From WJMT01 sp964611275 (lineage in GTDB: Bacteria > Acidobacteriota > Aminicenantia > Aminicenantales > Aminicenantaceae): a DNA stretch of 64,000 nucleotides. Both the position numbers and the translations under genes were made by a program. Below, piece after piece: positions 8,907 through 17,650 of the stretch (its first letter is position 1; each line of letters starts with the position of its first letter). Below the pieces are notes generated by a model. That model was not told the origin of the DNA, did not search any database, and saw nothing but the letters and a program-made list of their open reading frames with translations. Where the stretch lies: the NCBI GenBank assembly GCA_964611275.1, contig CAZSZS010000040.1, positions 3,091 through 67,090 on the forward strand, in the 5' to 3' direction.

Positions 8907-9023
8907 TATCCTTCTTGATCTATATGGATATGGGGAGGGCAGAGGAAGTCTGTGATAAAATACGGGGGAGATAAAATCCACACAAAAAGGCTTCGAATGT
9001 GAATTTTTACAGGAGATATTGAT

Positions 9024-11135
9024 ATGGCAGACAATTTGTATGTGACGTCAACGGAAAGAAAAAGCGGCAAATCAGTCATTTCACTCGGTCTGACAGAGAT
9101 GCTCATAAGAAATGTGGATAAAGTAGCTTTTTTTCGCCCTCTTATATACGTGGATTCTAATAAGAAAACAAAGGATGATGATATCAATCTGATGTCAGGT
9201 TATTATAATCTTGATATCCCTTATGATAAGATGTACGGCTTTTCCACTGATGAAGCCAATGAAATGCTGTCTCAAGGAAAATATGATGAACTGATTGAGA
9301 AGATTGTAACCAAGTATAAATATTTGGAAGAAAACTATGATTTTGTTTTGTGCGAAGGGACTGACTTCGAAGGGGCCACATCTGCTTTTGAGTTTGACAT
9401 CAACGCGGACATCGCCAACAACCTGGGATGTCCTGTGGTTTTATCCACGAATGCCTATAACAGATCTGAGGAAGATGTGATCAGGTCAGTTGAGACCTCT
9501 CTGGAATCCTTCATTGAAAAACACTGTAAAGTAGTGGCTATCATAGTGAACAGAGCTGAAAAGGGGGATAGGATCGTATCTAAACTGAAAGGCAATCCTC
9601 TTGTGAAAGACAGTCTTGTGTTCAGCATTCCCAATATCAAGTCCCTTCAGTATCCCACTGTCGGGGAAGTGGCCAAAGCACTGAATGCGCGGGTTGTTTC
9701 CGGACAGGTGAAATTGAACCGACATGTTGGGGGATTCGGTGTAGCAGCCATGCAGTTGTGGAATGTTCTGACCAGGGTTTCAAACGGAGATATCGTCATC
9801 ACTCCAGGAGACAGGGCTGATGTCATTGTCGGCTGTCTGTCAGCGCTCTCGTCTTCCTCTATGCCCAGTATATCAGGGATTATTTTGACGGGAGGGCTGA
9901 TACCTCAGGAACCGATCCTTAAATTGATCGAAGGCTATGACGAGAAGATCCCTATTTTAAGTGTCAAAGAAAATACTTTTGAAGCAGCCCGTATGGCTGA
10001 TAATATCCATGCGGTTATAGATCCGGATGACACCATTAAAGTGGCTCAAGCACTTGAGGCTTTTGAAAAAAATGTTGAACTTGAAGAGTTGAGAGAAAAA
10101 ATCATCAAAACAAAAGTATCCATAGTGACTCCCAAAATGTTCGAATACAGGCTTATTAAGAGGGCCCAAAGCCGGAAACAGCATATTGTCTTGCCTGAGG
10201 GAGAGGATGAGAGAATTTTACAGGCCGCAGAGATATTGTCCCGGAGGGATGTGGTCGACCTGACATTACTAGGAAATGAAAAGGTCATGCGTGACAAAAT
10301 AACAAAGTTGGGGCTGCAGCTTGATAAAGTCAATATAGTAGATGTTCCGAACAATGGTAGATTTGAGGATTACGCACAAACCTATTATGAGTTGAGAAAG
10401 CACAAAGGGTTGGAGATGGATAATGCGCACGATAATATGAGTGAGCTCAGTTATTTTGGCACGATGATGGTCTATAAAGGGGATGCAGACGGGATGGTCA
10501 GCGGAGCCGCGCACACCACAAGAAACACCCTTCGCCCTGCGTTTGAATTCATAAAAACGAAAAAAGGTTTTTCTATCATATCGAGCGTATTCTTTATGTG
10601 CCTTCCTGACAGAGTGTTGGTCTATGGAGACTGCGCCGTGAATCCTGATCCAAATGCGGACCAGCTTGCCGAAATCGCTATCGCATCCGCTCAAACGGCT
10701 GTCACTTTTGATATCCAGCCTATTGTGGCCATGCTTTCCTATTCCACAGGAGATTCGGGAGTGGGAGAGGATGTGGAAAAAGTCAAGGAAGCCACAAAAA
10801 AAGCCAGGGAACTGGCAAAGAACTATTCCATGGATTTGAAGATCGAAGGTCCGATCCAGTATGATGCGGCCATTGATCCGGGTGTAGCGAAGGCAAAACT
10901 TCCGGGAAGTGATGTGGCCGGAAGAGCAAACGTTTTCGTTTTTCCTGACCTCAATACAGGGAATAATACATACAAAGCTGTTCAGAGATCAGCCGGAGCT
11001 GTGGCCATTGGCCCGGTCCTTCAGGGGCTTAACAAACCAGTCAATGACTTAAGCCGGGGATGCACTGTGACAGATATCTTTAATACAGTAGCCATAACAG
11101 CCATTCAGGCTCAGGCTGAAAAGAAAAAATCTTGA
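9024..11135 (+). CDS. pta: Phosphate acetyltransferase, long form with BioD-like and DRTGG domains
   Basis: Converts acetyl-CoA and phosphate to acetyl phosphate and CoA in the cytoplasm. At 703 aa it is the long Pta type. Residues 1-200 are a BioD-like P-loop NTPase domain (TSTERKSGKS). A DRTGG-type regulatory domain follows around residues 220-330, and the catalytic PTA_PTB domain fills 370-700, with the conserved QHIVLPEGEDERILQAAEIL and the GPVLQGLNKPVNDLSRG segment near the end. AGGAGAT lies at a good distance before the ATG. The acetate kinase gene starts 36 bp downstream, so the two form an operon for substrate-level phosphorylation. This is the main sign of a fermentative or acetogenic lifestyle in the window. 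The N-terminal domain usually binds regulators such as NADH or pyruvate in this class; that is family knowledge, not visible here. Confidence 0.95.
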   Translation: MADNLYVTSTERKSGKSVISLGLTEMLIRNVDKVAFFRPLIYVDSNKKTKDDDINLMSGYYNLDIPYDKMYGFSTDEANEMLSQGKYDELIEKIVTKYKYLEENYDFVLCEGTDFEGATSAFEFDINADIANNLGCPVVLSTNAYNRSEEDVIRSVETSLESFIEKHCKVVAIIVNRAEKGDRIVSKLKGNPLVKDSLVFSIPNIKSLQYPTVGEVAKALNARVVSGQVKLNRHVGGFGVAAMQLWNVLTRVSNGDIVITPGDRADVIVGCLSALSSSSMPSISGIILTGGLIPQEPILKLIEGYDEKIPILSVKENTFEAARMADNIHAVIDPDDTIKVAQALEAFEKNVELEELREKIIKTKVSIVTPKMFEYRLIKRAQSRKQHIVLPEGEDERILQAAEILSRRDVVDLTLLGNEKVMRDKITKLGLQLDKVNIVDVPNNGRFEDYAQTYYELRKHKGLEMDNAHDNMSELSYFGTMMVYKGDADGMVSGAAHTTRNTLRPAFEFIKTKKGFSIISSVFFMCLPDRVLVYGDCAVNPDPNADQLAEIAIASAQTAVTFDIQPIVAMLSYSTGDSGVGEDVEKVKEATKKARELAKNYSMDLKIEGPIQYDAAIDPGVAKAKLPGSDVAGRANVFVFPDLNTGNNTYKAVQRSAGAVAIGPVLQGLNKPVNDLSRGCTVTDIFNTVAITAIQAQAEKKKS

Positions 11136-11171
11136 TTTGACTAGCCTGGATTATTCACAGAAAGGATAAAA

Positions 11172-12389
11172 ATGAAAATACTAGTGATCAATACAGGAAG
11201 TTCCTCTATTAAATATCAATTATTTGATATGGATCAAAAAAAGGCATTGGTGACGGGACTGGCAGAAAAAATAGGTGAAGAGACAAGTATTCTGACGCAT
11301 GAATTACTAGACAACAAGGGAAAGGGAAAAGAAAAGATTGAAAAGCAAAGGATTAGCGATCACGAGCAGGGCATGGAGAGAATCGTCAATCTTCTTATCG
11401 ATCAGGAATGGGGAGTTATCAGGGATAAATCTGAGATCAATGCCGTAGGACACAGGGTTGTCCACGGGGGAGAAGCTTTTAAATCTTCCACGGTTATTAC
11501 AAGTGAAGTGATCTCCGCAATAGAAGAAAACATACCCCTGGCTCCTTTGCACAATCCGCCGAACCTCACGGGGATCAAGGTGGCCCGTTCTTTATTTCCA
11601 GATGCCCCGCAGGTTGCTGTGTTTGATACCGCGTTCCATCAGTCAATCCCAAGGAGAGCTTATCTTTATGCTGTTCCTTATGAGTTGTACGAAAAGCACA
11701 GAGTTCGTAGATATGGATTTCACGGGACTTCGCATGAATATGTGGCACAGGAAGGCGCTGCTTATCTGAACCGGCCTCTTCAGGACTTGAACCTTATCAC
11801 CGTTCATTTAGGTAATGGAGCCAGCATGTCAGCGGTTAAAAAGGGAAAGTGCGTGGATACTACCATGGGCATGACTCCTCTGGAAGGGCTTGTGATGGGA
11901 ACGCGCTCTGGTGATATTGACCCGGCCCTCCCTTATTTCTTGTCCAAAAATCTCAGTCTATCCATTGATGAGATTGATGATCTTTTAAATAAGAAGAGCG
12001 GATTAAAAGGTATCTGCGGCATAAATGATATGAGGGAGATCGAGCAGAGAGCCGCTGCAGGAGATCAGAGAGCGGTAACGGCCCTGGATGTCTACACTCT
12101 TCGGATAAAGAAGTACATCGGCGCTTATTATGCTGAACTCGGGCACCTGGATTCCGTGATATTTACAGCCGGCATCGGTGAGAATTCCCCAAAGGTACGC
12201 CATATGAGCTGTGAGGGTTTAGAGGATTTGGGTCTCAAGCTGAACCCGGAAAAAAATAAAGTAAAGGCCGAAACCACAAGAGAGGTCAGCCGTGAAGATT
12301 CAAGAGTGAAAATTCTGGTTGTGCCCACCAATGAAGAGAAGAAAATAGCTTTAGAGACAGAAAAGGTGATCAACCTGACTCATTCATAA
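11172..12389 (+). CDS. ackA: Acetate kinase
   Basis: 405 aa, normal for AckA. It turns acetyl phosphate and ADP into acetate and ATP. Motifs seen are the N-terminal phosphate-binding VINTGSSSIKY, HRVVHGGE, VFDTAFHQS, RRYGFHGTSHEYV, VHLGNGASM, GTRSGDIDP and the adenosine-site FTAGIGENSP. It follows pta closely and should be co-transcribed. The last four codons and the stop (Leu-Thr-His-Ser-stop) fall within copy 2 of the dispersed ATTCATAAAAAAATGGC element, so the C-terminus seems to be written by that repeat. Confidence 0.97.
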   Translation: MKILVINTGSSSIKYQLFDMDQKKALVTGLAEKIGEETSILTHELLDNKGKGKEKIEKQRISDHEQGMERIVNLLIDQEWGVIRDKSEINAVGHRVVHGGEAFKSSTVITSEVISAIEENIPLAPLHNPPNLTGIKVARSLFPDAPQVAVFDTAFHQSIPRRAYLYAVPYELYEKHRVRRYGFHGTSHEYVAQEGAAYLNRPLQDLNLITVHLGNGASMSAVKKGKCVDTTMGMTPLEGLVMGTRSGDIDPALPYFLSKNLSLSIDEIDDLLNKKSGLKGICGINDMREIEQRAAAGDQRAVTALDVYTLRIKKYIGAYYAELGHLDSVIFTAGIGENSPKVRHMSCEGLEDLGLKLNPEKNKVKAETTREVSREDSRVKILVVPTNEEKKIALETEKVINLTHS

Positions 12390-12420
12390 AAAAATGGCGA
12401 TGAGCATTTTTTTGTGACAT
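12374..12420 (+). repeat. Dispersed intergenic element, copy 2, forming an AT-rich hairpin
   Basis: TCATAAAAAAATG and CATTTTTTTGTGA can pair over 13 positions (one G-U) around the 8-base loop GCGATGAG. The same unit ends the window (copy 4). The left edge overlaps the end of ackA. The stem with its A-run and T-run could act as a terminator for pta-ackA. Confidence 0.8.
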
Positions 12421-12427
12421 TATGTCA
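12415..12427. promoter_or_regulatory. Perfect palindrome TGACAT-T-ATGTCA
   Basis: A 6-bp perfect inverted repeat with a one-base centre, about 50 bp upstream of the GH172/DUF2961 gene and touching the hairpin element. It could be an operator for that gene or an outer part of the repeat. Confidence 0.35.
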
Positions 12428-12477
12428 TAGTTATCAATTTGAAGAATTTTTTATTATTTTGTTAAGGAGGGAGAGGG

Positions 12478-14058
12478 ATGAAATGCTTGAAGGGGATAGT
12501 CCTGGGTATTGTTCTGTGCTTTTTTTGTCTGAGTGCTGTGGCTCAAGACAATAATGATACCCTTTTCTCAGATTTGACTAAAGTGAAGAAGGCGCGGTCC
12601 AAAGCAGTGACTTCTTCGGCATCAAACGCCAACAGCAATCTCGACCGCCGCACCTATATCCAGTCCGATGAGACTTTTGTGATGGCTGATATAGAGGGAC
12701 CCGGCATCATCAACCATATCTGGCTGACATTCAATGAAGCCCGGCCCAACTGGCTGGAGGAGCATGGATCAGCAAAGCCATCGGATATCGTGCTGCGGAT
12801 GTACTGGGATGGATGTGAGGACCCGGCTGTAGAAGCACCTCTAGGGGATTTTTTTGCTGCGGGATTTGGGGAGCGCCATGAGATCCGGTCACTCCCGGTT
12901 CTCGTTGAAGGAGGAGACGGATACAACTGCTACTGGCAGATGCCTTTTTACAAGAGAGCAAAGGTCATAGTGACCAACGAAGGGGAGAAGAAGGTGCGGA
13001 GCTTTTACTATCATATTGATTATACAGAGGTTGAAAGTCTGCCCAAAGACACGGCCTATTTTTGTGCCCAGTACCGCCAGGAATTCCCGGAGAAAGAAGG
13101 AAGAGATTATTTGATCTGTGATGCGGAGGGATGGGGACATTATGTAGGAACGGTTATGTCGGTCCGGTCGCGTTCGCCCTTCTGGTTTGGAGAGGGAGAT
13201 GCCCGGATTTATATAGATGGCGAGGAAAAGCCTTCTATTCAGGGAACCGGAACAGAGGACTATTTTCTCATGGCATGGGGATTGAATGAGGCTCTTTTTC
13301 CGTTTTTCGGCTGCACGTACCAGAGCTCCGGCTTTTCCGACCTCGGTGTTAAATATACGTTGTACCGGTGGCATATTGCAGATCCCATACGGTTTACAGA
13401 GTCTTTCCGGTTCGAGATCGAGCATACCGGTTGGATCACAGGCGACGAGACAGAGACCGGAGAGATAGACGGCCATGTGGAGCGTGAAGACGACGTCGCT
13501 ACAGTGGCGTTCTGGTACCAGGTCGGTCAGCCAAAGCGGTTCACAGAACTGCTTTCCCTCAAAGAGCGGGAGCTTCCGAATCTGGATATCATCATACAGA
13601 GCAGCGAGATGATAGAGACCGAAGAGCATTCAAAGGGCATGGTCACGCTCCAGGAGGGCTACGACTGGACAGAAGGCAGGCAGATGCTCTTTGACCCCGG
13701 AGCAGAGGACGGTTGTTTGGAAGTCAGTTTTGAAGTCGAAGAAGAGGACTACAGAGGGCTTATGCTCATACTCAGCCATGCTCCTGATTACGGGATCTAC
13801 CGCATTTATCTAGACGGGGAAAATATCAAGCGTCCGGAGGATTACATAGACCCGGACAAACCTTATGAGATAGATTTTTTCTCCGAGCAAATGGATGTGA
13901 GAGAGATCTATATGGGGAGTCTTACCCTGCCTGTAGGCACACATACATTGCGTTTTGAGTGTGCAGGTAAAAATCCATATTCGAAAGGATATATTCTGGG
14001 GCTAGATTCTGTACGGCTCAGAGAGAGGTGGAAAAAGAAACGCAAATCCCTGCGTTAA
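12478..14058 (+). CDS. Exported DUF2961 / GH172-type glycoside hydrolase
   Basis: 526 aa with a cleavable signal peptide (hydrophobic GIVLGIVLCFFCLSAVA, then QDNND). It is preceded by AAGGAGG. The body matches DUF2961, which now includes glycoside hydrolase family GH172 (alpha-D-fructofuranosidase, difructose-anhydride and D-arabinofuranosidase activities). The family motif IQGTGTEDYFLMAWG contains Glu260, a likely catalytic carboxylate; a second is expected near FRFEIEHTG. The early segment DIEGPGIINHIWLTF is also typical. The C-terminal 130 residues look like an added beta-sandwich. It probably acts on an arabinan- or fructan-like sugar in the periplasm or outside the cell. No transporter is adjacent; L-arabinose genes lie 40 kb away. 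Substrate assignment is not supported by sequence alone. Confidence 0.85.
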   Translation: MKCLKGIVLGIVLCFFCLSAVAQDNNDTLFSDLTKVKKARSKAVTSSASNANSNLDRRTYIQSDETFVMADIEGPGIINHIWLTFNEARPNWLEEHGSAKPSDIVLRMYWDGCEDPAVEAPLGDFFAAGFGERHEIRSLPVLVEGGDGYNCYWQMPFYKRAKVIVTNEGEKKVRSFYYHIDYTEVESLPKDTAYFCAQYRQEFPEKEGRDYLICDAEGWGHYVGTVMSVRSRSPFWFGEGDARIYIDGEEKPSIQGTGTEDYFLMAWGLNEALFPFFGCTYQSSGFSDLGVKYTLYRWHIADPIRFTESFRFEIEHTGWITGDETETGEIDGHVEREDDVATVAFWYQVGQPKRFTELLSLKERELPNLDIIIQSSEMIETEEHSKGMVTLQEGYDWTEGRQMLFDPGAEDGCLEVSFEVEEEDYRGLMLILSHAPDYGIYRIYLDGENIKRPEDYIDPDKPYEIDFFSEQMDVREIYMGSLTLPVGTHTLRFECAGKNPYSKGYILGLDSVRLRERWKKKRKSLR

Positions 14059-14128
14059 GGAGCGGGAATGGGATACAGAAATCGATCTCTGAGACCGCCT
14101 AGAGAGAGTGGTTTTTATTATAAAAATC

Positions 14129-14157
14129 TTGCTTGAAGATTTTTTTTTGATTATCAT
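14129..14157 (+). promoter_or_regulatory. Promoter of the binding lipoprotein (TTGCTT, 17 bp, TATCAT)
   Basis: TTGCTT at 14129-14134 and TATCAT at 14152-14157 with a 17-bp spacer. The in-frame TTG at 14157 overlaps the -10 box, which supports the ATG at 14184 as the real start. Confidence 0.45.
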
Positions 14158-14183
14158 TGTTATCTAAAACAAAAAATCGTCCC

Positions 14184-15176
14184 ATGAAAAGAGCTTGCTT
14201 TTTTTTACTTATTTTGCTTTTTATTTTTTTTAGCTGCGGAAAAAACAACAAGGAAAGCCTTTACACCATAGGGATATTTCAAGTAAACGATGCTCCCCAT
14301 TTAAACAAGGCAGTGGAAGGTTTTTTAAGTTGTCTGCAGGACAATGGAATGGTCCACGGAGAAAACGTCACTCTTATACTGAAGAACGCGAAGGGAGATA
14401 TTTCTGAAGTTCACAATATTGTTGGGAGTTTTGTGAAAAACGATGTTGACATGATCGCTGCTTTTTCAACAGCCTGCCTTCAGGCTGCCCTTAATGCGAC
14501 GAGCGAGATTCCCATTGTTTTTTCATCGGTCGCGAATCCTTATAGAGCGGGAGCTGGTTTTTCTCAAAAAGAACATCTCGGTCATGTGACCGGTGTATCT
14601 TCCAGGAGTCCTATAAAGGAAGGGCTCTATTTTTTAAAGGAGGTCCTGCCTGAATCTTCAAAAATAGGGACACTTTGGACTCCTTCGGAATTGAATTCCG
14701 AATATTATCTTGAATTGACCCGTGAGAGCGCAGCTGAACTGGGTCTGGAAGTCGAGGCAGTACCAATAGCCAATTCAAATGAAGTCCTGCTTTCCTCACA
14801 GCTACTTGTCAGCAGAGGAGTGGATGCGATTTATCAGATATCTGATAATACCATCAATGAGTCTTTCGAGGCCGTGGCTCAGGTTGCTCTTGATAACGAA
14901 GTGCCTTTGTTTGGAGGATTCCCTGTTTCCGCAGAACAAGGAGCCTGTGCGGCATTGGGGTGGGATTTTTTTGATATGGGATATAAATCCGGCGAAATGG
15001 CTTTTGAGATAAAAAACGGAAGGAGCCCGGCTGATATTCCTTTTCAGTATATGAAAAAAGCCAGCCTTTTTATCAACACAGAAGCCGCATCAAGACAAAG
15101 AGTAAGGTTTTCAAAGGAAATCCTGGAGAGAGCAGATAAGGTCTACACTTCCATTGAAAATGGGAGTAATGAGTAA
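14184..15176 (+). CDS. ABC-transporter substrate-binding lipoprotein (TrpX/PF04392 type)
   Basis: 330 aa from the ATG at 14184. The signal peptide ends in a lipobox, FIFFSC, so the mature protein should be anchored through Cys. The fold is the type-1 periplasmic binding protein family of PF04392: IGIFQVNDAPHLNKAVEGF, then IVFSSVANPYRAG, then GLYFLKEVLPESSKIGTLW, and a second lobe around EVPLFGGFPVSAEQGACAALGWDF. Relatives bind amino acids such as tryptophan and normally sit beside a permease and an ATPase gene. Neither is present here; the next gene is an acylphosphatase. It may work with a transporter encoded elsewhere or act as a sensor. The ligand cannot be predicted. Confidence 0.85.
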   Translation: MKRACFFLLILLFIFFSCGKNNKESLYTIGIFQVNDAPHLNKAVEGFLSCLQDNGMVHGENVTLILKNAKGDISEVHNIVGSFVKNDVDMIAAFSTACLQAALNATSEIPIVFSSVANPYRAGAGFSQKEHLGHVTGVSSRSPIKEGLYFLKEVLPESSKIGTLWTPSELNSEYYLELTRESAAELGLEVEAVPIANSNEVLLSSQLLVSRGVDAIYQISDNTINESFEAVAQVALDNEVPLFGGFPVSAEQGACAALGWDFFDMGYKSGEMAFEIKNGRSPADIPFQYMKKASLFINTEAASRQRVRFSKEILERADKVYTSIENGSNE

Positions 15177-15265
15177 GCGAAAGGATTAGCTTGAAGAGGG
15201 TCGGAGCAGGCAGCTTTCAGGAGGAACTTTACGATTGAACGTGATTTTTGTATAATGAAAAAAAG

Positions 15266-15541
15266 ATGATGGAGAGAGCAAGCATACTCATTTCAGGCCG
15301 GGTTCAGGGTGTTCTCTTCCGTGATTTTACACAGAGATGGGCCTCGTCCTTGGGATTGAAAGGATGGGTCAAAAATGTAGTTGGCGGGCGAGTCGAGGTC
15401 CTGGTAGAGGGAGAAAAGGATAAAATCAATCAGATGATAGGGAAGCTCAGACAAGGGCCCCAAATGGCACGGGTAGATGATGTTGAACTTGAATGGCAGG
15501 AATATAAAGGAGAGTACGGGGATTTTCGTATCACATGGTAG
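15266..15541 (+). CDS. acyP: Acylphosphatase
   Basis: 91 aa, the standard length. The signature ISGRVQGVLFRDFTQR holds the catalytic Arg, and GWVKNVVGGRVEVLVEG holds the catalytic Asn. It hydrolyses carboxyl-phosphate bonds such as acetyl phosphate, which links loosely to the pta-ackA genes 3 kb upstream. A TATAAT box at 15251-15256 lies only 9 bases before the first ATG, so the transcript would be nearly leaderless. This also excludes a TTG start at 15248. Two adjacent ATGs (15266 and 15269) are possible. Confidence 0.92.
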   Translation: MMERASILISGRVQGVLFRDFTQRWASSLGLKGWVKNVVGGRVEVLVEGEKDKINQMIGKLRQGPQMARVDDVELEWQEYKGEYGDFRITW

Positions 15542-15591
15542 GTTTTTATTGCGAGCATGCAGTCAAATCCCTATAAGAAAGAGGAGAAGCC

Positions 15592-15915
15592 ATGTTTAAA
15601 CATGCAAAAAAAGATCATCCGAGCGTAGAGGTTTTTAAGGGTGTTGTCCGAACGACCTTAGGGTGTGGAAAAGATGTTCTTATGGCTCGATTCGATTATA
15701 AGAAAGGCTCTCAAGTCCCCCCTCATAGGCACTCTTATGAACAAGTAACGGTCATTATTAAAGGGAAGCAAAAAGTCATTATAGATAACAAGGGGGAGAA
15801 AGAAGAGATTATACTGGAAGAAGGGGATTCCTATATGGTTCCAGCCTCATTTGAACACGAGCAATTCAATCTTGAGGATACGGTGACCATAGATTCTTGG
15901 AGCCTTGCTCCCTAG
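15592..15915 (+). CDS. Small cupin-domain protein
   Basis: 107 aa, a single cupin barrel. Motif 1 reads PPHRHSYEQVTVIIKG (metal-binding His, His and Glu) and motif 2 contains GDSYMVPASFEHEQ (His). GAGGAG lies just before the ATG. Single-domain cupins include sugar isomerases, dioxygenases and metal-binding proteins; the substrate cannot be told. The stop codon overlaps that of the convergent downstream gene by four bases. Confidence 0.85.
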   Translation: MFKHAKKDHPSVEVFKGVVRTTLGCGKDVLMARFDYKKGSQVPPHRHSYEQVTVIIKGKQKVIIDNKGEKEEIILEEGDSYMVPASFEHEQFNLEDTVTIDSWSLAP

Positions 15916-16184
15916 GGGTTTTCGTTTTTCTTTCTGGACTCGAGAAATTTATTTCGACATTCCTTTGAACAAAAGTAATATTCTTTTCCTTTGTGTATTT
16001 CTTTTATGGCATCTTCTTTAGGAAGATACGTATTACAGACTTGATCTTTGACCATGATCCCGGGTTTTGAGCTTGGTTTTTGGGGAGGCTTTTTTGCCCG
16101 TTTTAATGACTGATAGGTTTTGACGACGATGTATATCAAATAGGCAATCATCGCATAGAAAATGACTTTGAATAATCCGGACAT
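15912..16184 (-). CDS. Membrane-anchored protein with YHS/TRASH-like cysteine motif
   Basis: About 90 aa. An N-terminal TM helix (FYAMIAYLIYIVVKTY) is followed by a Lys/Pro-rich linker, then a domain with Cys in KDQVCNTYLP and a Cys pair in YYFCSKECRNKF. The C-x3-C arrangement after an upstream Cys resembles YHS/TRASH metal-binding modules. A role in metal sensing or handling is inferred. The start is placed at the internal Met because the upstream TTG (16223) is the -35 box of a TTGACA, 17 bp, TAAATT promoter. Confidence 0.7.
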   Translation of the reverse strand: MSGLFKVIFYAMIAYLIYIVVKTYQSLKRAKKPPQKPSSKPGIMVKDQVCNTYLPKEDAIKEIHKGKEYYFCSKECRNKFLESRKKNENP

Positions 16185-16194
16185 AATGGATATA

Positions 16195-16223
16195 AATTTA
16201 GATGATTTAGCCTTGTATGTCAA
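16195..16223 (-). promoter_or_regulatory. Promoter of the YHS/TRASH-like gene (TTGACA, 17 bp, TAAATT)
   Basis: On the minus strand TTGACA (16223-16218) and TAAATT (16200-16195) have a 17-bp spacer. This sets the gene start at 16184. Confidence 0.5.
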
Positions 16224-16303
16224 CTAAATCCTTCCTCTGGTTTTTACCACTTTTCACTGTTGACTGCTCACCTATTTTGTTATAATGAGTGGTTGAGAAA
16301 AAA

Positions 16304-17236
16304 ATGAATATCGTTCAAGAAATATTAAAGGGCAGTCCTAAAGCCATGGCCAGGGCTATTTCCTTGATTGAGAACAGAGATGTTCGTGCGCAGGAGATTC
16401 TAAAAGGGATTTTTCCCTATTCCGGAAAATCGATCATAATCGGGATAACCGGAGCACCAGGTTCTGGCAAAAGCACCTTGGTGGATCAGATTGTGACGGT
16501 TTTCAAAGAAAAACAAAAAAAGATCGGCATCATTGCTGTTGATCCCACAAGTCCTTTTAGCGGAGGGGCCATCCTGGGTGACAGAATTCGTATGATGCGC
16601 CACAGTACAGATAAAGATGTTTTTATAAGAAGTATGGCAACCAGAGGACACCTGGGGGGGCTTTCGAAATCCTCAAGCGAGGCCATCACTGTGCTTGAGG
16701 CCGGAGGAAAGGATGTCATACTTGTGGAGACAGTGGGAGTCGGACAGGATGAAGTCGAGGTGGTTAAACTTGCGGATTTGATACTGGTCATACTGACACC
16801 TGGAGCCGGAGACGATATTCAGGTTTTTAAAGCAGGGATCATGGAGATCGCGGATATATTTGTTCTCAACAAAGCAGACTCCCCGGAAGCAGAGAGAACA
16901 GAACGGCATCTGAAAGCCATGCTGGATTTAGGACTGAATAAGGAAGCCGTACCTCCCATAGTCAAAACAATCGCCACTACAGGGGAAAACATTGGTTCTC
17001 TTGTTAAGCACATAGAGAGCTTTACGTCCGGGAAGAAAGGGAAGCTGAAGACGGCGAGAAAGAAAAGGCTGATCTTATGGATGCTGAAGGACATCATTGG
17101 CGAAAAAATTCATCAGTTGATCACCCGCAGTATTAAAGAAGATGAACTTGAGGATTATGTTGATCAGATATTTAAAAGGGAGACAGATCCTTATACTATA
17201 GCTGATGGTTTTATCCAAAAGTTAAAGGATTCTTAA
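16304..17236 (+). CDS. meaB: MeaB/ArgK-family GTPase, methylmalonyl-CoA mutase chaperone
   Basis: About 310 aa. The G3E-type P-loop is IGITGAPGSGKSTLVDQI; the switch regions follow in IIAVDPTSPFSGGAILGDR and ILVETVGVGQDE, with the base-recognition NKAD. A C-terminal dimerisation helix region ends the protein. MeaB protects and reloads adenosylcobalamin on methylmalonyl-CoA mutase. The next gene, methylmalonyl-CoA epimerase, begins directly after the stop codon, so the two form a propionate/methylmalonyl-CoA unit; the mutase subunits are not in the window. TATAAT lies at 16281-16286, with TTGACT 15 bp upstream. It overlaps the region of the GTG at 16289, so the ATG at 16304 is preferred. Confidence 0.92.
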   Translation: MNIVQEILKGSPKAMARAISLIENRDVRAQEILKGIFPYSGKSIIIGITGAPGSGKSTLVDQIVTVFKEKQKKIGIIAVDPTSPFSGGAILGDRIRMMRHSTDKDVFIRSMATRGHLGGLSKSSSEAITVLEAGGKDVILVETVGVGQDEVEVVKLADLILVILTPGAGDDIQVFKAGIMEIADIFVLNKADSPEAERTERHLKAMLDLGLNKEAVPPIVKTIATTGENIGSLVKHIESFTSGKKGKLKTARKKRLILWMLKDIIGEKIHQLITRSIKEDELEDYVDQIFKRETDPYTIADGFIQKLKDS

Positions 17237-17644
17237 ATGACAGAAAAAATACACCATATAGGCATTGCGGTCAATGACATTGAAGAGAGCCTTACCAAGT
17301 GGGGGCGGTATGTAACATTTGAAAAAGGAGACATAGAGGAAATAAAGACAAGAGGCGTGAAAGTGGTGACTCTGGGATTTGAGGAAGGGCCTTTGATTGA
17401 ACTTCTTGAGGCAGTGGGAAGTGAATCTCCTATAAGGAAATTCATAGACAAACGCGGGGAAGGAATTCACCACATTTGTTTCAAAACGGATGACCTGGAC
17501 CTTAAAGTCAGGGAGCTCAAGAAAAAAGGAGTCCGATTTGTTCAGGAAAGACCTGTTTCAGGAGCAGGGGGGAGCCGTATTATTTTTATACATCCGGATA
17601 ATCTCAATGGAGTGCTCATTGAGCTGAAGGAAGAGAAAGAATAA
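17237..17644 (+). CDS. mce: Methylmalonyl-CoA epimerase
   Basis: 135 aa of the glyoxalase/VOC fold. The start IHHIGIAVNDIEESL, the central GIHHICFKTDDL and the ending HPDNLNGVLIEL are the family hallmarks, with metal-ligand His and Glu residues in place. It interconverts (R)- and (S)-methylmalonyl-CoA. The ATG follows the meaB stop with no gap, so translation is probably coupled. It converges on the histidine kinase gene with only six bases between stops; the short AT-rich repeat AATAATT/AATTATT there is too weak to call a terminator. Confidence 0.94.
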   Translation: MTEKIHHIGIAVNDIEESLTKWGRYVTFEKGDIEEIKTRGVKVVTLGFEEGPLIELLEAVGSESPIRKFIDKRGEGIHHICFKTDDLDLKVRELKKKGVRFVQERPVSGAGGSRIIFIHPDNLNGVLIELKEEKE

Positions 17645-17650
17645 TTCAGG

